Shown piece by piece: positions 13,744-24,400 of a DNA stretch of 38,837 bases. How positions within the stretch are numbered: the first letter of the stretch is position 1; every line of letters starts with the position of its first letter. Position numbers and translations under genes: made by a program. A model generated the notes under the pieces. The model was not told where the DNA came from. It saw only the letters and a list, made by a program, of their open reading frames with translations, and ran no database searches. Source of the stretch: Burkholderiales bacterium (lineage in GTDB: Bacteria; Pseudomonadota; Gammaproteobacteria; Burkholderiales; Burkholderiaceae_C); NCBI GenBank assembly GCA_947377275.1, contig CANCFV010000022.1, positions 1 through 38,837 on the forward strand. The letters are read 5' to 3'.

Positions 13744-15417
13744 ATGGCCACACTGCCGCGCATGAACTCCGCTTTCCACGCACCCCACCGGGTGGCCGGG
13801 CTGCTGGTGTGTTGTGCGATGGCCAGCCTGCCTGTGCAGGCGGTCGAGGCGACCTCCACGACGCTGCCCGCCACGGCATCCCCCACGCCCATTGCCTTGC
13901 CTTCGTACGACATCGACGAGGTGCAGGTTGAAGGCAACACCGTGTTGCCCGTGCCCCTGATTGAACAGCTGCTGCAGCCCTTTGCCGGCCCCGACAAAAC
14001 GCTGGTGGATCTGGAGCGCGCGCGCGCCACCCTGGAGAAGGTCTACCAAGAGGCCGGCTTCATCACCGTGGTGGTCGACCTCGACGGCGAGGCACAGCGC
14101 CAAGGCATCCTCAAGCTGCAGGTCATTGAAGGCACCATTGAGCGCGTCAAGGTGTCGGGCGCACAGTACGTGTCACCAGCCTATGTGCGCCAGCAAGTGG
14201 GCGAGTTGCAAGAGGGCAAGGTGCCCAATTTCAACCGCGTGCAGCAGCAACTGATGGGCGTCAACAAGGGCGATGACCGCCGCGTGCAACCCATCGTGCG
14301 CCCAGGCAAGACGCCTGGCACCGTTGAGACCGAACTGCAGGTGGTGGACCAACTGCCCCTGTCGCTCAATGTGGAGATCAACAACCGCCAAGCGCCAGAC
14401 ACCCGGCCGCTGCGCCTGAACGCCACCCTGCGCTACGACAACTTGTTCCAGCGCGACCACAGCTTGTCCCTGACGGCCATCACCACGCCGCAAGACACCT
14501 CTCAAACCAAGGTGGGGGTTGTGAGCTACACCATGCCGGCCAGCGCGGGCGCCACCTGGGCGCTGTACGCGGTCAAGTCCGACAGCCTGGTCGCTCCAGT
14601 GGGCGCCTCGACCGTGGTGGGCAAGGGCTCTGTGCAGGGCCTGCGCTACATCCAGCCTTTGCCAGGCTCTGCCGAGCTCACGCACTCGGTGGTGCTGGGT
14701 GTGGACCACAAGCACTTCCGCGAGCGCATCGGCACCGCACAAGACAGCCCCACCACGCCTTTGGTCTACCTGCCATTCAGCCTGGCCTACAACGCCAACC
14801 TGCAAGGCGAGCGCAGCAGCGACGTCTTCACGGGCACCTTGGTGATGGCCTCTCGCGACCTTTTGCGCCGCGACGTGAACTGCGCCGGCTACGACAAGCC
14901 GCAAGACCAGTTCGCCTGCAAGAACCCCAATGCCGATGGCACCTTCACCACCTTGCGCCTGGACTGGCGCCACACGCAGGGCCTGTTTGGCCGCTGGAAT
15001 GGCCTGATCCGCTTGGCCGGGCAGGTGAGCAGCCAGCCCTTGGTCAGCAACGAACAGTACGCACTGGGTGGGGTGGACACGGTGCGTGGCTACCTGGATG
15101 CCGAGGTCTCGGGTGACCGGGCCGTGCTGGGCACGCTGGAGCTGCAGTCGCCCAACTGGCTGGCGGGCACCCAAGGCGCATGGATTCAGGAACTCAGCAC
15201 GCAGTGGTTCATGGACGCCGGTCGCGTCTATGTGACCGAGCCCTTGGCGGGCGTGCCGCCCCATTCCTCGATGAAGTCGGTGGGCATGGGCCTGAAGCTG
15301 CGCGGCGGCAAGGCCTTGAGTGCCGACCTGAGCGTTGCCTGGCCGCTCGAAGTGGCATCGACCTACACCGAATTGCACCGCCCCCGTTTGCATGCGCGCC
15401 TGGCCTGGCAGTTCTGA
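13744..15417 (+). CDS. TpsB-type outer-membrane transporter (ShlB/FhaC/HecB family)
   Basis: A 557-residue Omp85-superfamily transporter that exports its TpsA partner across the outer membrane. After a signal peptide (hydrophobic GLLVCCAMASLPVQA) come two POTRA domains: about 56-132 (IDEVQVEGNTVLPVPLIEQL) and about 136-190 (ERVKVSGAQYVSPAYVRQQV). The rest is a 16-strand-type beta-barrel, with the conserved GVDTVRGYLDAEVSGDRAVL region and a terminal phenylalanine (LAWQF) as the outer-membrane assembly signal. The frame is open from 13678. ATG 13726, 13744 and 13762 are all possible and none has a good ribosome site; 13762 would give the most typical signal peptide. The TpsA gene follows after 61 bases. 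Confidence 0.9.
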   Translation: MATLPRMNSAFHAPHRVAGLLVCCAMASLPVQAVEATSTTLPATASPTPIALPSYDIDEVQVEGNTVLPVPLIEQLLQPFAGPDKTLVDLERARATLEKVYQEAGFITVVVDLDGEAQRQGILKLQVIEGTIERVKVSGAQYVSPAYVRQQVGELQEGKVPNFNRVQQQLMGVNKGDDRRVQPIVRPGKTPGTVETELQVVDQLPLSLNVEINNRQAPDTRPLRLNATLRYDNLFQRDHSLSLTAITTPQDTSQTKVGVVSYTMPASAGATWALYAVKSDSLVAPVGASTVVGKGSVQGLRYIQPLPGSAELTHSVVLGVDHKHFRERIGTAQDSPTTPLVYLPFSLAYNANLQGERSSDVFTGTLVMASRDLLRRDVNCAGYDKPQDQFACKNPNADGTFTTLRLDWRHTQGLFGRWNGLIRLAGQVSSQPLVSNEQYALGGVDTVRGYLDAEVSGDRAVLGTLELQSPNWLAGTQGAWIQELSTQWFMDAGRVYVTEPLAGVPPHSSMKSVGMGLKLRGGKALSADLSVAWPLEVASTYTELHRPRLHARLAWQF

Positions 15418-15431
15418 CCGCCCCGGCCCCG

Positions 15432-15466
15432 CGTTTGTTTGAACCCGTTTGACCCCGTTTGTACCC
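15432..15466 (+). repeat. Ten-base tandem repeat upstream of the giant tpsA gene
   Basis: GAACCCGTTT (15441-15450) and GACCCCGTTT (15451-15460) repeat with a ten-base period, flanked by partial copies (GCGTTTGTTT before, GTACCC after). CGTTTG occurs at 15432, 15446 and 15456. The array sits between the tpsB stop and the AAGGAG ribosome site (15467-15472) of tpsA. Ten bases is one helical turn, and slippage here could change spacing of expression signals. Confidence 0.6.
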
Positions 15467-15478
15467 AAGGAGCCAAAC

Positions 15479-18400
15479 ATGGCCGCCCACCGTCCCCATC
15501 GCCTGAACCGTCGTTCGTCTTCCCTGCGCATCAAGCCTTTGGTGCTGGCTCTGGCCACGGTTTTCCCCATGGGCATGGCGCTGGCGGCCGGTACCACAGT
15601 GGCCGATGTGCGTCTGCCCACGCAGCACAGCAACTTCACTCCCACGCAGCCCGGCAACGTGACGGTCAAGACCACGGTGACCGACACCGCGGCGCGCTTG
15701 GACGTGACGCAGACGGCCAACCGCGCGATCACACAGTGGAGCTCGTTCAACGTGGGCAGCAACGCCCAGGTCAACTTCTACATGCCCAATGCGGGCAGCG
15801 CCATGCTGGCGCGTGTGCTGCCGTCGAGCAACGCGCCGCAGCAGATCCTGGGCTCGGTCAGCACCCGGTATGTGGATGCGGCTGGCAAAGAGCGCGTTGG
15901 CGGTGAGCTGTTTTTGATCAACGCCAGTGGCTGGTTGTTTGGCCGCGGTGCAACCGTGAACGTGGGTGGCCTGGTGGCCAGCTCGCTCGACATGCGCAAT
16001 GCCGACTTCTTGAACGGCTTGGGCAGCATCGGGCAAGCCGATGCGAGCTTTTCTTGGCGCTACGCAGGCGGTACGGGCGCGTCTGACTCTGTTGGTCTGT
16101 ATGCCGCCGATGGGCTGGTGCAAGTCGATGCGGGCGCCAAGATCACCACCGAGTCGGGCGGGCGGGTGTTTTTGTTTGCGCCCACCGTGGTCAACAAGGG
16201 TGAGATCACCACGCCCGATGGGCAAACGGCCCTGGCCGGCGGCGGTGAGGTCTACCTCAACAACCCGCAACGCGAAAAGCTCTATGCCAGCGAGGTGAAC
16301 CCCAATGTGCCCGCGCTGCGCGGCCTGTTGGTCGAGGTTAACAAGGGCCCCGATGGAGCCAGCTCGGTCACCAACGCCGGCAACATCCTCAGTGACCGCG
16401 GCAACACCACTTTGGTGGGCATGGCCGTGCGCCAATCGGGCCTGATCCGGGCCAACACCAGCAGCACGGCCAATGGCTCGGTGTTGCTGGCCGCACGCAG
16501 CGAGGTCTCGGCACATACCGACGTCAATGACAGCACGGTGCTCGACAAACACGCCACCCAGGGTGGCTCGCTGGTGCTCGACAAGGGCAGCCGCATCGAG
16601 CTGCTGGCCGACGACAGCGCGGGCACGAGCACCGCCGGCACGCCGTTCACAACGTCGCGCGTGGAGCTCTCGGGCAAGACCATCGATGTGCTCAGTGGCG
16701 CCACGATCAAGGCACCCGGTGCCATCGTCAAGGCCCGGGCCGAGGCCACACCAGCCTACATGGGCGGCACGGCCAGCCCCACGTTTGACAGCAAGGCCGA
16801 CTTCGGTGCAGCCAGCAACGATGAAAAGTCGGCGCGCATCACTTTGGGCGACAAAGCCGTGATCGATGTGTCTGGCACCACCTCGGCGCAGATCGATGCT
16901 GCCAAGCGCAACTTCATCACGCCCACCCTGGTCACCAACAATGACCTCAAAGACGCCCCTTTGCAAAAGGCCGGGCCCATCTTCCACAAAGAAGATGCCA
17001 CCTTCGACGTGCGCCAGGGCGTGCCCATGTTCAGCAGCACACAGGGCTACAAGGACGCGAGCGTGGTGACAGCCACCGAACGTTTGTCGGTGGGGGGCAC
17101 GGTCGATTTGCGTTCCACCGGCGCAGTGGTCACAAACGCCACGTCTCAACTCAACATTTCGGGCGGGCAGCTCAATTTCAGTTCGGTGGGCCTGGACCCC
17201 AACGCCGCCGCGGTCTTGCTGACCCAGGTCAAAGACCAGGCCGGCAACCTGTTTACGCTCAATGCCGCACCGGCTGACCGCGTCTATACCTTGGGGCCTT
17301 CTTTGAAGGTGCAAGAGGCCGCTTATGTGCAAGGCACGGCGGCGGGGAGCTTGAAGGTCACGGGCAACCAACTGGTCCTGGCCGGTGAGCTCAAGGCAAG
17401 CACGGTCACGGGCACCCGTCAGTTGGCCGGGCTGGACCCTTTGGCCGCACGGGCCACGGTTAACGTGAACGGTTGGCTTAATGCGAACGATCGCAACGCC
17501 GCCTTGGTACGTGATGCGGTCAGCAAGCTCACTGTGCAGATCGGCCAGCAAGCGGCCGGTGCCTCCCAAGACTACTGGGACAGGGTGACGGAGGGTGACG
17601 ATGCTGCGGCGGTGGCCCTCTTGCCTGCGGGCTCAGTGCTCAACCCCAGCATCCTGAATGGCCAGGCGGCATCGGTGTCGGTGCAGACCGATGGCGGCTT
17701 GAAGCTCCTGGCGGGCAACAACTTGAACTTTGCACCCGGTGCCACCTTGAGCCTCAAGGCCAGTGGCGCTGACGGCATTCAGTTGGACAGCAGCATCCGT
17801 GATGCAGCCGGCACGATCACGGTGCAGGCCAGCGACCTGCTCGACAACGTCGGCGGCTTGTTGCAGAGCTCATCGGGCTTGCAGTTGGCCGATGGGCAGA
17901 CGCTGGATGTGTCGGGCCGCTTCGTCAACCAAGCTTTGGGTGGCGTGGCGGTGGCACCGGTGGGTGTCAAGGGTGGCAGCATCAGCCTGCTATCTACGGC
18001 TGCTTTGAGCCTGGGCAAGGGCAGCGTGCTCGACGTGTCAGGCGGCGCCACCTGGAGTGGCAGCAGCCTCAAGGGTGAAGCTGCCGGCACCGTGACCATC
18101 TCCGCTGGTCTGGGCGCCAATGCGAGCATGCAGGGCGACTTGCGTGCCTACAGCTTGTCCCAAGGCGGCACGCTCAACCTCACGGCCAACGAGGTGCTGA
18201 TCGGATCGAACCTCACGCCTTCGGCCAAGACCTTGACGCTCAGCCCCGATGAGTTCAGCCAGCGCGGCTTCGGCGCCTTCAACATCGTGGGCTACAACGG
18301 CGTGACCGTGGCGCCCCAGACGCAGCTCAAGCCTTCGCAGAAAAACTGGATTGCCAACTCGCGCTTGACGCGTGCTGGCACCGACACGGCCTTGAGCAGT

Positions 18401-21400
18401 CTGGTGCGCCTGTATGACAAGGGCGACCACCTGCGCACGCCCACCTCGCTCAGTCTGCGCAGCACCCTGGGTGCCGTCACTGTTGGCAAGGGCGCCAACA
18501 TCACCACCGACGAGCAGGCCAAGGTGCAGCTGCAGGCACTGACCGCCATCGACTTCGAGGGCAGCGTGGTCAACCACGGCGGCACGGTGTCGATGAAGCT
18601 GGACACGCAGGGTGGGTCCCTGTCGGCTGGCCGCCAAAATGAAGGCGTGATCTGGTTGGGTAAAGACAGCAAGGTGGATGTGTCGGGTCTGGCTGTGACG
18701 GCCGTGGGCACGGGCAAGCTCACCCAGGGCCAGGTGCTTGATGGCGGCACCGTGAGCCTGAGTGTGGGCAACAACGCCGAGAACGATGGCGGTGTGGTCG
18801 TGATCAGCAACGGCGCGCAGATCGACATCAGCGGCGCAAGCGCCGCCTACGACACGCGTGTGACCACCAGCAGCGGCAGCACCGTGCGAACCGTGCTCAT
18901 AGGCAGCGCTGGCGGCACGCTGGACGTTCAGGCCTCGCATGGGGTGGTGCTCGAAGGGCAGGTCAGGGCCAAGGGCGGCACCGACAACGCGGTGGCAGGC
19001 AAGCTCAACGTCACCTTGAACAACACCGCTTTGAACGAGGTGGGCCTCGATGCCGGTAAGGCCGCGCCGCGTCTGTACCGCATTTCTTTGCAAGCCGATG
19101 CGGCCAGCAAGAGCAATGGCCTGGACTTTTCCCAGCGTGCGTCTTTGCTCAAAGACGCCAGTGTGTGGGGCAATGCCACGGTCTCGTCCGCTTGGCTGAA
19201 CAAGGCCGGTTTCGCCGACGTGTCTTTGACGACCGGCGGTCGCATCGACACCCTGCAAACGGCCAACATCGCCGCCACGCGCAGCTTGAACCTGTCAGGC
19301 CGGGCCTGGTGGGTGGCCGATCGGCAGGCGCTGACCCTCACGGCACCTCATGTGAGCATGGGTGATGCCTTGTCGGCGGGCAGCTTGAGCAGCGGTTTGG
19401 AATTCAACGGTGCCGCCACCGCTGGCACCGGTGCCATCCAGGTGGCTGCTTTGCACGTGGACCTTAATGACCACATCGCCACACAAGGCGTGCGCAACCT
19501 GAACATCGGGCTGCTTGACGTCAACGGCAAATCGCCGACGGTGGTGGAGTTGCGCGCCTCCAAAAAAGCCGGGGCCCAGCTTGACACGCAGGCCGATGTC
19601 CGCATCAACGCCGCGCAGGTCTTTCCTGACACCGACACCGCCTACACCATCCAGGCCGATGGCCACACCGTGACCTTCGCGGGGGGCGACGCCTCGATCG
19701 GCAAGCCCATGTCGGCCGGCGGCCAGTTGACCGTCAATGCCGCCAAGATCGTGCAAGGCGGTGTCTTGCGTGCGCCGTTTGGCAGCATCACGCTCAATGC
19801 CGATCGTATCGACTTGTTGGCCGGCAGCGAAACCTCGGTGTCTGGCGCGGGCCTGCTGGTGCCCTTTGGCAACATGCTCAACGGCAGCACCTGGGTCTAC
19901 GCCAATGAGGCCGACACGCGTCAGGCCTTGCTGGCCAAGCAGATCACCCTGAATGCCGGCAGCCAAGGCCAGCTCAACGTGGCGGACACGGCCAGCATCG
20001 ACACCCGGGGTGGTGGCGATGTGTATGCGCGCGAATTCGTGGCCGGCCCGGGTGGCTCGAAGGACATCTTTGTAGGCGCCGCGGGCGGGGCCTTTGCGGT
20101 TGTGCCTTACGCCTTTGCCAACCAGTCGGGCTTTGCCGTGACAGACCGTTCGATCTTGGCCGCCACCGACGCAGCGGGTAAAACCGCCAGCATCGTGCCT
20201 GGGCAGCAAATCGTTTTTGGTGCCAACGGCGCGCTGCCAGCCGGCACCTATGTGGTGCTGCCTGCAGCCTATGCTTCGATGCCCGGCGCCTTCCTGGTCA
20301 AGCCAGACATGGCGGCCGGCCGCGTGGGTGCGGCTGACTTGGGTGCGCCCACCATCAAGCTGGACGATGGCTCGGCATCGGTGGTGGGGCGCATCGGCTA
20401 CGCCGGGACCGCCTACCTGGCGAGCACCGGCAGCCGTTACATCGTCATGGACAACAAGACCTCCGGTAGCTATTCGCAGGTCAACCTCACATCGGGCAAC
20501 GCCTTCTTCGCCGCGCAGGCCGCCAAGGCCCAGGTGGTGACGCCATCGTTGGGGCAAGACGGTGGTTCGGTGCGTATCTTGGCGCCGGTGCTCAGCCGCC
20601 TGGCTGAAGGTGTGCTGCACCTCGGTGGCGATGACTTGAGCAAGTCGGCACGGGGCGGCACGCTCGAGCTGGGGGTGCGCAAACTGCACGTGGGCGATGT
20701 CTCGAGCGACACGACCGGCGTGAGTGAGGTCAGCGCGTCGGCCTTGAACGCCAGTGGCGCGCAGGCCCTGGTGTTGGGCGCCACGGTTGGTGAGGCCAAC
20801 GCATCCGGTGAGCGTGTCCTGAACGTGACCGCCAGCGATGTGAGCATCGATGCCTCGGACAAAGCCGGTGGCATCAAGGCGGGTGACGTGACGGTGGTGG
20901 CCACGCAAAGCCTTACCCTTCAAAACGGCGCTGTGATCGAAGCCACCGGCGCAGGGTCGCCCGATGCCTACCGCATCGAGGGCGATGGCGCGTCGGTGCG
21001 CGTCAGTGGCAACGCCCAAGCCTCGCTGGCGCGGGTGGGTGCCACGCAAACCCAGGGCGCCTTGAGCCTGGGCGCAGGCGCCACCCTCAAGTCCGCCACG
21101 GGCCGCGTCTTGCTGGAAGGCACGCAGGCCGTGGCCTTGAACACCAGCAGCCGCATCCTGGCCAATGCCTTGTCATTGGGCGCACCGCGCTTGTCGCTGG
21201 GGCAAGCCAGCGAAGACGCATCCGCCCTGAACCTGGGTGGCGATTTGCTCGCGCAACTGAACCAGACGGCCGATCTGACCTTGCGCAGCTACTCGGCCAT
21301 CGATTTCTACAAACCTGCGGCCAGCGGCGACGCAGGCACGCTGGTGTTGGGCGGCAAGGCACTCAAGAGCCTGACGCTGGACGCTGGCACCTTGCAGGGC

Positions 21401-24400
21401 CACGATGGCGTCTCGGTGGAGGTCCAGGCTGGGCAAGTGGCTTTGGTCAACACCTCGGGGGCCAATGCCTTTGTCTCGCGTGGCGACACCGACACCGGCA
21501 GCCTTCGCATCGACGCCCAGGCGGCCACGGGCGATGTCGTGATCGGCACCGGCCTGGGCCGCGGCACACAAGCCCAGCCCTCGACGGTCGGGGTCAGTGG
21601 CTTTCAGACCACGACCTTGCAAGCCCAGCGCAGCGTGATCACTGCCGGCGCAGGCGGAAGCTCCGTTTTGCATGACGACGGCGTGGCCGGCCCCGGCGGC
21701 CTGTCGGTCGCAGGTGACCTGAGCATCCGCGCCGCCAGCTTGACGGCCAGCTCTGGCTCGAACACTGCGCTCTTGTCCACAGGGGCCGTGTCGATCGAGG
21801 GCAATGGACAGTCGCTCAAGGCGGCCTCGGGGCTGGGCGCACACCTGGCGATCGAGGGCGACACGGTCTCGCAAAGCGGGGTGGTGGAGCTGCGCTCTGG
21901 CGCCTTGACCTTGCAGGCCAATGGCCTGGGTTCGGCCGATGTGCCCGCCTTGCGTTTGCTCAGTGGCTCGCAAACGCTGCTGCAAGGCGTGAGCGCCACC
22001 ATCGGTGGGCAGAAGGTGGACACCCTGGGCGGCATCGCCCAACTCAAGGCCCTGCAAGGTGATGTGCAGATGCAGGCCGGTGCCACCCTGAACGTGTCGG
22101 CTTCGGGCGCCGCTGCCGGTGGTCGAGTGGACATCTCTGCCACGCAGGGCAATGTTGATCTGCAAGGGCAGTTGCTGGGCACGTCGCTCAGCGGCAAGCC
22201 CGGCGCGGCTTTGTCGATCGATGCCCAGTCGGGCGTCAACCTCGACCAGCTGGCCAACGGTTTGAACGAGGGCGCTCAAGGCGGCTTGCTCAACTTCAGC
22301 CAGCAGGTGGCGTTGCGCAGCCGCGGGGACGAGGGCTTGAACCTGAGTCAGGGTCAGCAACTCGCGTCGGCCCGCCTCGCGTTGGTGTCTGACCAGGGCG
22401 ATGTCATGGTTCAAGGCCAGCTCAAGGCCGACACCGCCAACGGCGGCCAGATCTTGCTGGCAGGTCGCGGCGTCAAACTCGATGGCGCCACACTCAGCGC
22501 CAAGGCCTTGAGCGTGAGCGACAACACGCCTTACAGCGCCGGCCGCATCGATGTGCAGGCCAGCAAGGGCAACATCCAGTTCAATCAGCAAACTCAGGTG
22601 GACCTGGGCGCAGCCAGTGGTCAAGGGGGCGTGCTGGCGCTGCGCGCCTTGCGTTCCGAAGATGGCAAGGGGGTGAACATGGCGGCATTTGACGCGACCG
22701 TGACGGGCGCCCGCTCCATCCAGGTCGAGGGGGTGCGTGTGTGGGACAAAGCGGTCAATGGCAACACCGGCGCGGTGACCACCGCGGCCATCAGCACCTT
22801 GGACCAAACCGGCACCGCGCGTGGCTCTTTGGCGCTCAAGACGCTGGAGGCCGATGCCACGACCTATGTGGCCAACAGCGAGACCATCAAGGCCAGTCTG
22901 TCCAAGGTCAACAAAGACTTGTCCAGCTTGATCGAGGTGCGTGCGGGTGAAGAGATCCGCAGCAGCAGCACCACCCTCACGCTCAACAAGGACTGGAACA
23001 TCAGCACGCCCATGAACCTGACGGTGCGGGCCGAAGGTGACCTGAGTCTACAAGGCACCATCAGCGCCGGTTTCACCACCGCCACGCCGGCTGGCATCGC
23101 CAAGACCGGGCTAGCCGCTGACATCCGCTTGGTGGCAGGGGCAGACACGCTCAGCGCGCAAAGCAGCGCCACCAAGCTGGGCACAGGTGACCTGATCTTG
23201 GGCAGCGAAGGCGGCAGCGCAGCGATGCTCGTGCGCAGCACCACCGGCAACATCGACCTGGCCGCGGGGCGTGATGTCAAGCTGGCGTCGCCTTTGGCGG
23301 CGGTCTACACCACGGGTCAGCAGGTGGTTTCCAGCGAGCTGACCGGATGGACGCCATTGCCCTCGGGCCCCGTGCGCAACGCCTCGGCCAACACCACATC
23401 GGTCACGGCCACGGCCAGCAACCCGGTGGCTGGCGTGCTTTACACGCCGTTGAAAGTGGGCACGACCACAGCAGGTTCCTTCTACACCGGTGGCGGCAAC
23501 GTGACCGTGTCGGCTGGACACGATGTGTTGGGCTCTGCCGAGACCTCGGCCCTGGCCAACAACGCAGGCAACTGGCTTTACACCACTTACCAGGCAGGCA
23601 CGCAGCAGACCTCGTGGTGGACGCGCTATGACAAGTTCAGCCAGGGTGTGGCAGCGCTGGGCGGTGGCAACGTCACGGTGCAAGCCGGGCGGGCCGTGCA
23701 AGACCTTTCGGTCTCAGTGGCCGGTGGCGGCTTCAAGCAGGCCAGCACGGGCCTGGCCAAGAACTTTGGCGCCGGCACCTTGTCGGTGTCGGCTGGTCAG
23801 GACATCCTGGGCGGCCTGGCCGTGAACACTGGCGATGCCGCCACCTTGTCGGCAGGCAACCGCATTGGCGTGAGCGCCCGCGTCTCAGAAGGCAGTGGCC
23901 TCAACGGTGCCGCACTGGCCACTTTCAGTGGGCGCAACACGGTGCGCGCCTTGTCTGACATCCAGATGGCCGGCGTGGGCAGCGCGGTGCGCGCTGGGCA
24001 GTTCCTGGCCATGTTCAAGGGCAATACAGCGGCCGAGAGCGACCTGATCGCATGGCATGGCATTGCCAGCAAGCTGGCCGACCGCAGCGCACTCGACATG
24101 CAATCGGCCGGCGGCAACCTGCAGATCCAGTCCGGCGACAGCGTGCTCAACCGTGTTTTGTTGGGCAGCAACACGGCCTTGCCAGTCACGCAGCCCACCG
24201 CCTCTGATCTCTTGGTGACCGCGCCCACCGGTAGCATCGCCATCGAGGCCGTTCAGTACCAGCAACTCCCCACCGATGGCGGCCAGTTCAAGGTCGTGGC
24301 GGGGCAAGACCTCAAGCTGGTGGGACTCAGCCAGCGCGGTGCGGGCGAAGGTGCCGCCAACGACAGCGGCGCCAGCCAGCCTTTGGGCTTGGACAGCTCG

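Noticed and set aside
15209..17569. A 786-codon minus-strand open frame across the tpsB-tpsA junction
   Set aside because: It spans two convincing plus-strand genes and shows no signal peptide, motif or ribosome site.
16000..24000. Long DNA repeats inside tpsA
   Set aside because: The repetition is at the protein-pattern level (beta-helix turns). No long identical nucleotide repeats were noticed by eye.
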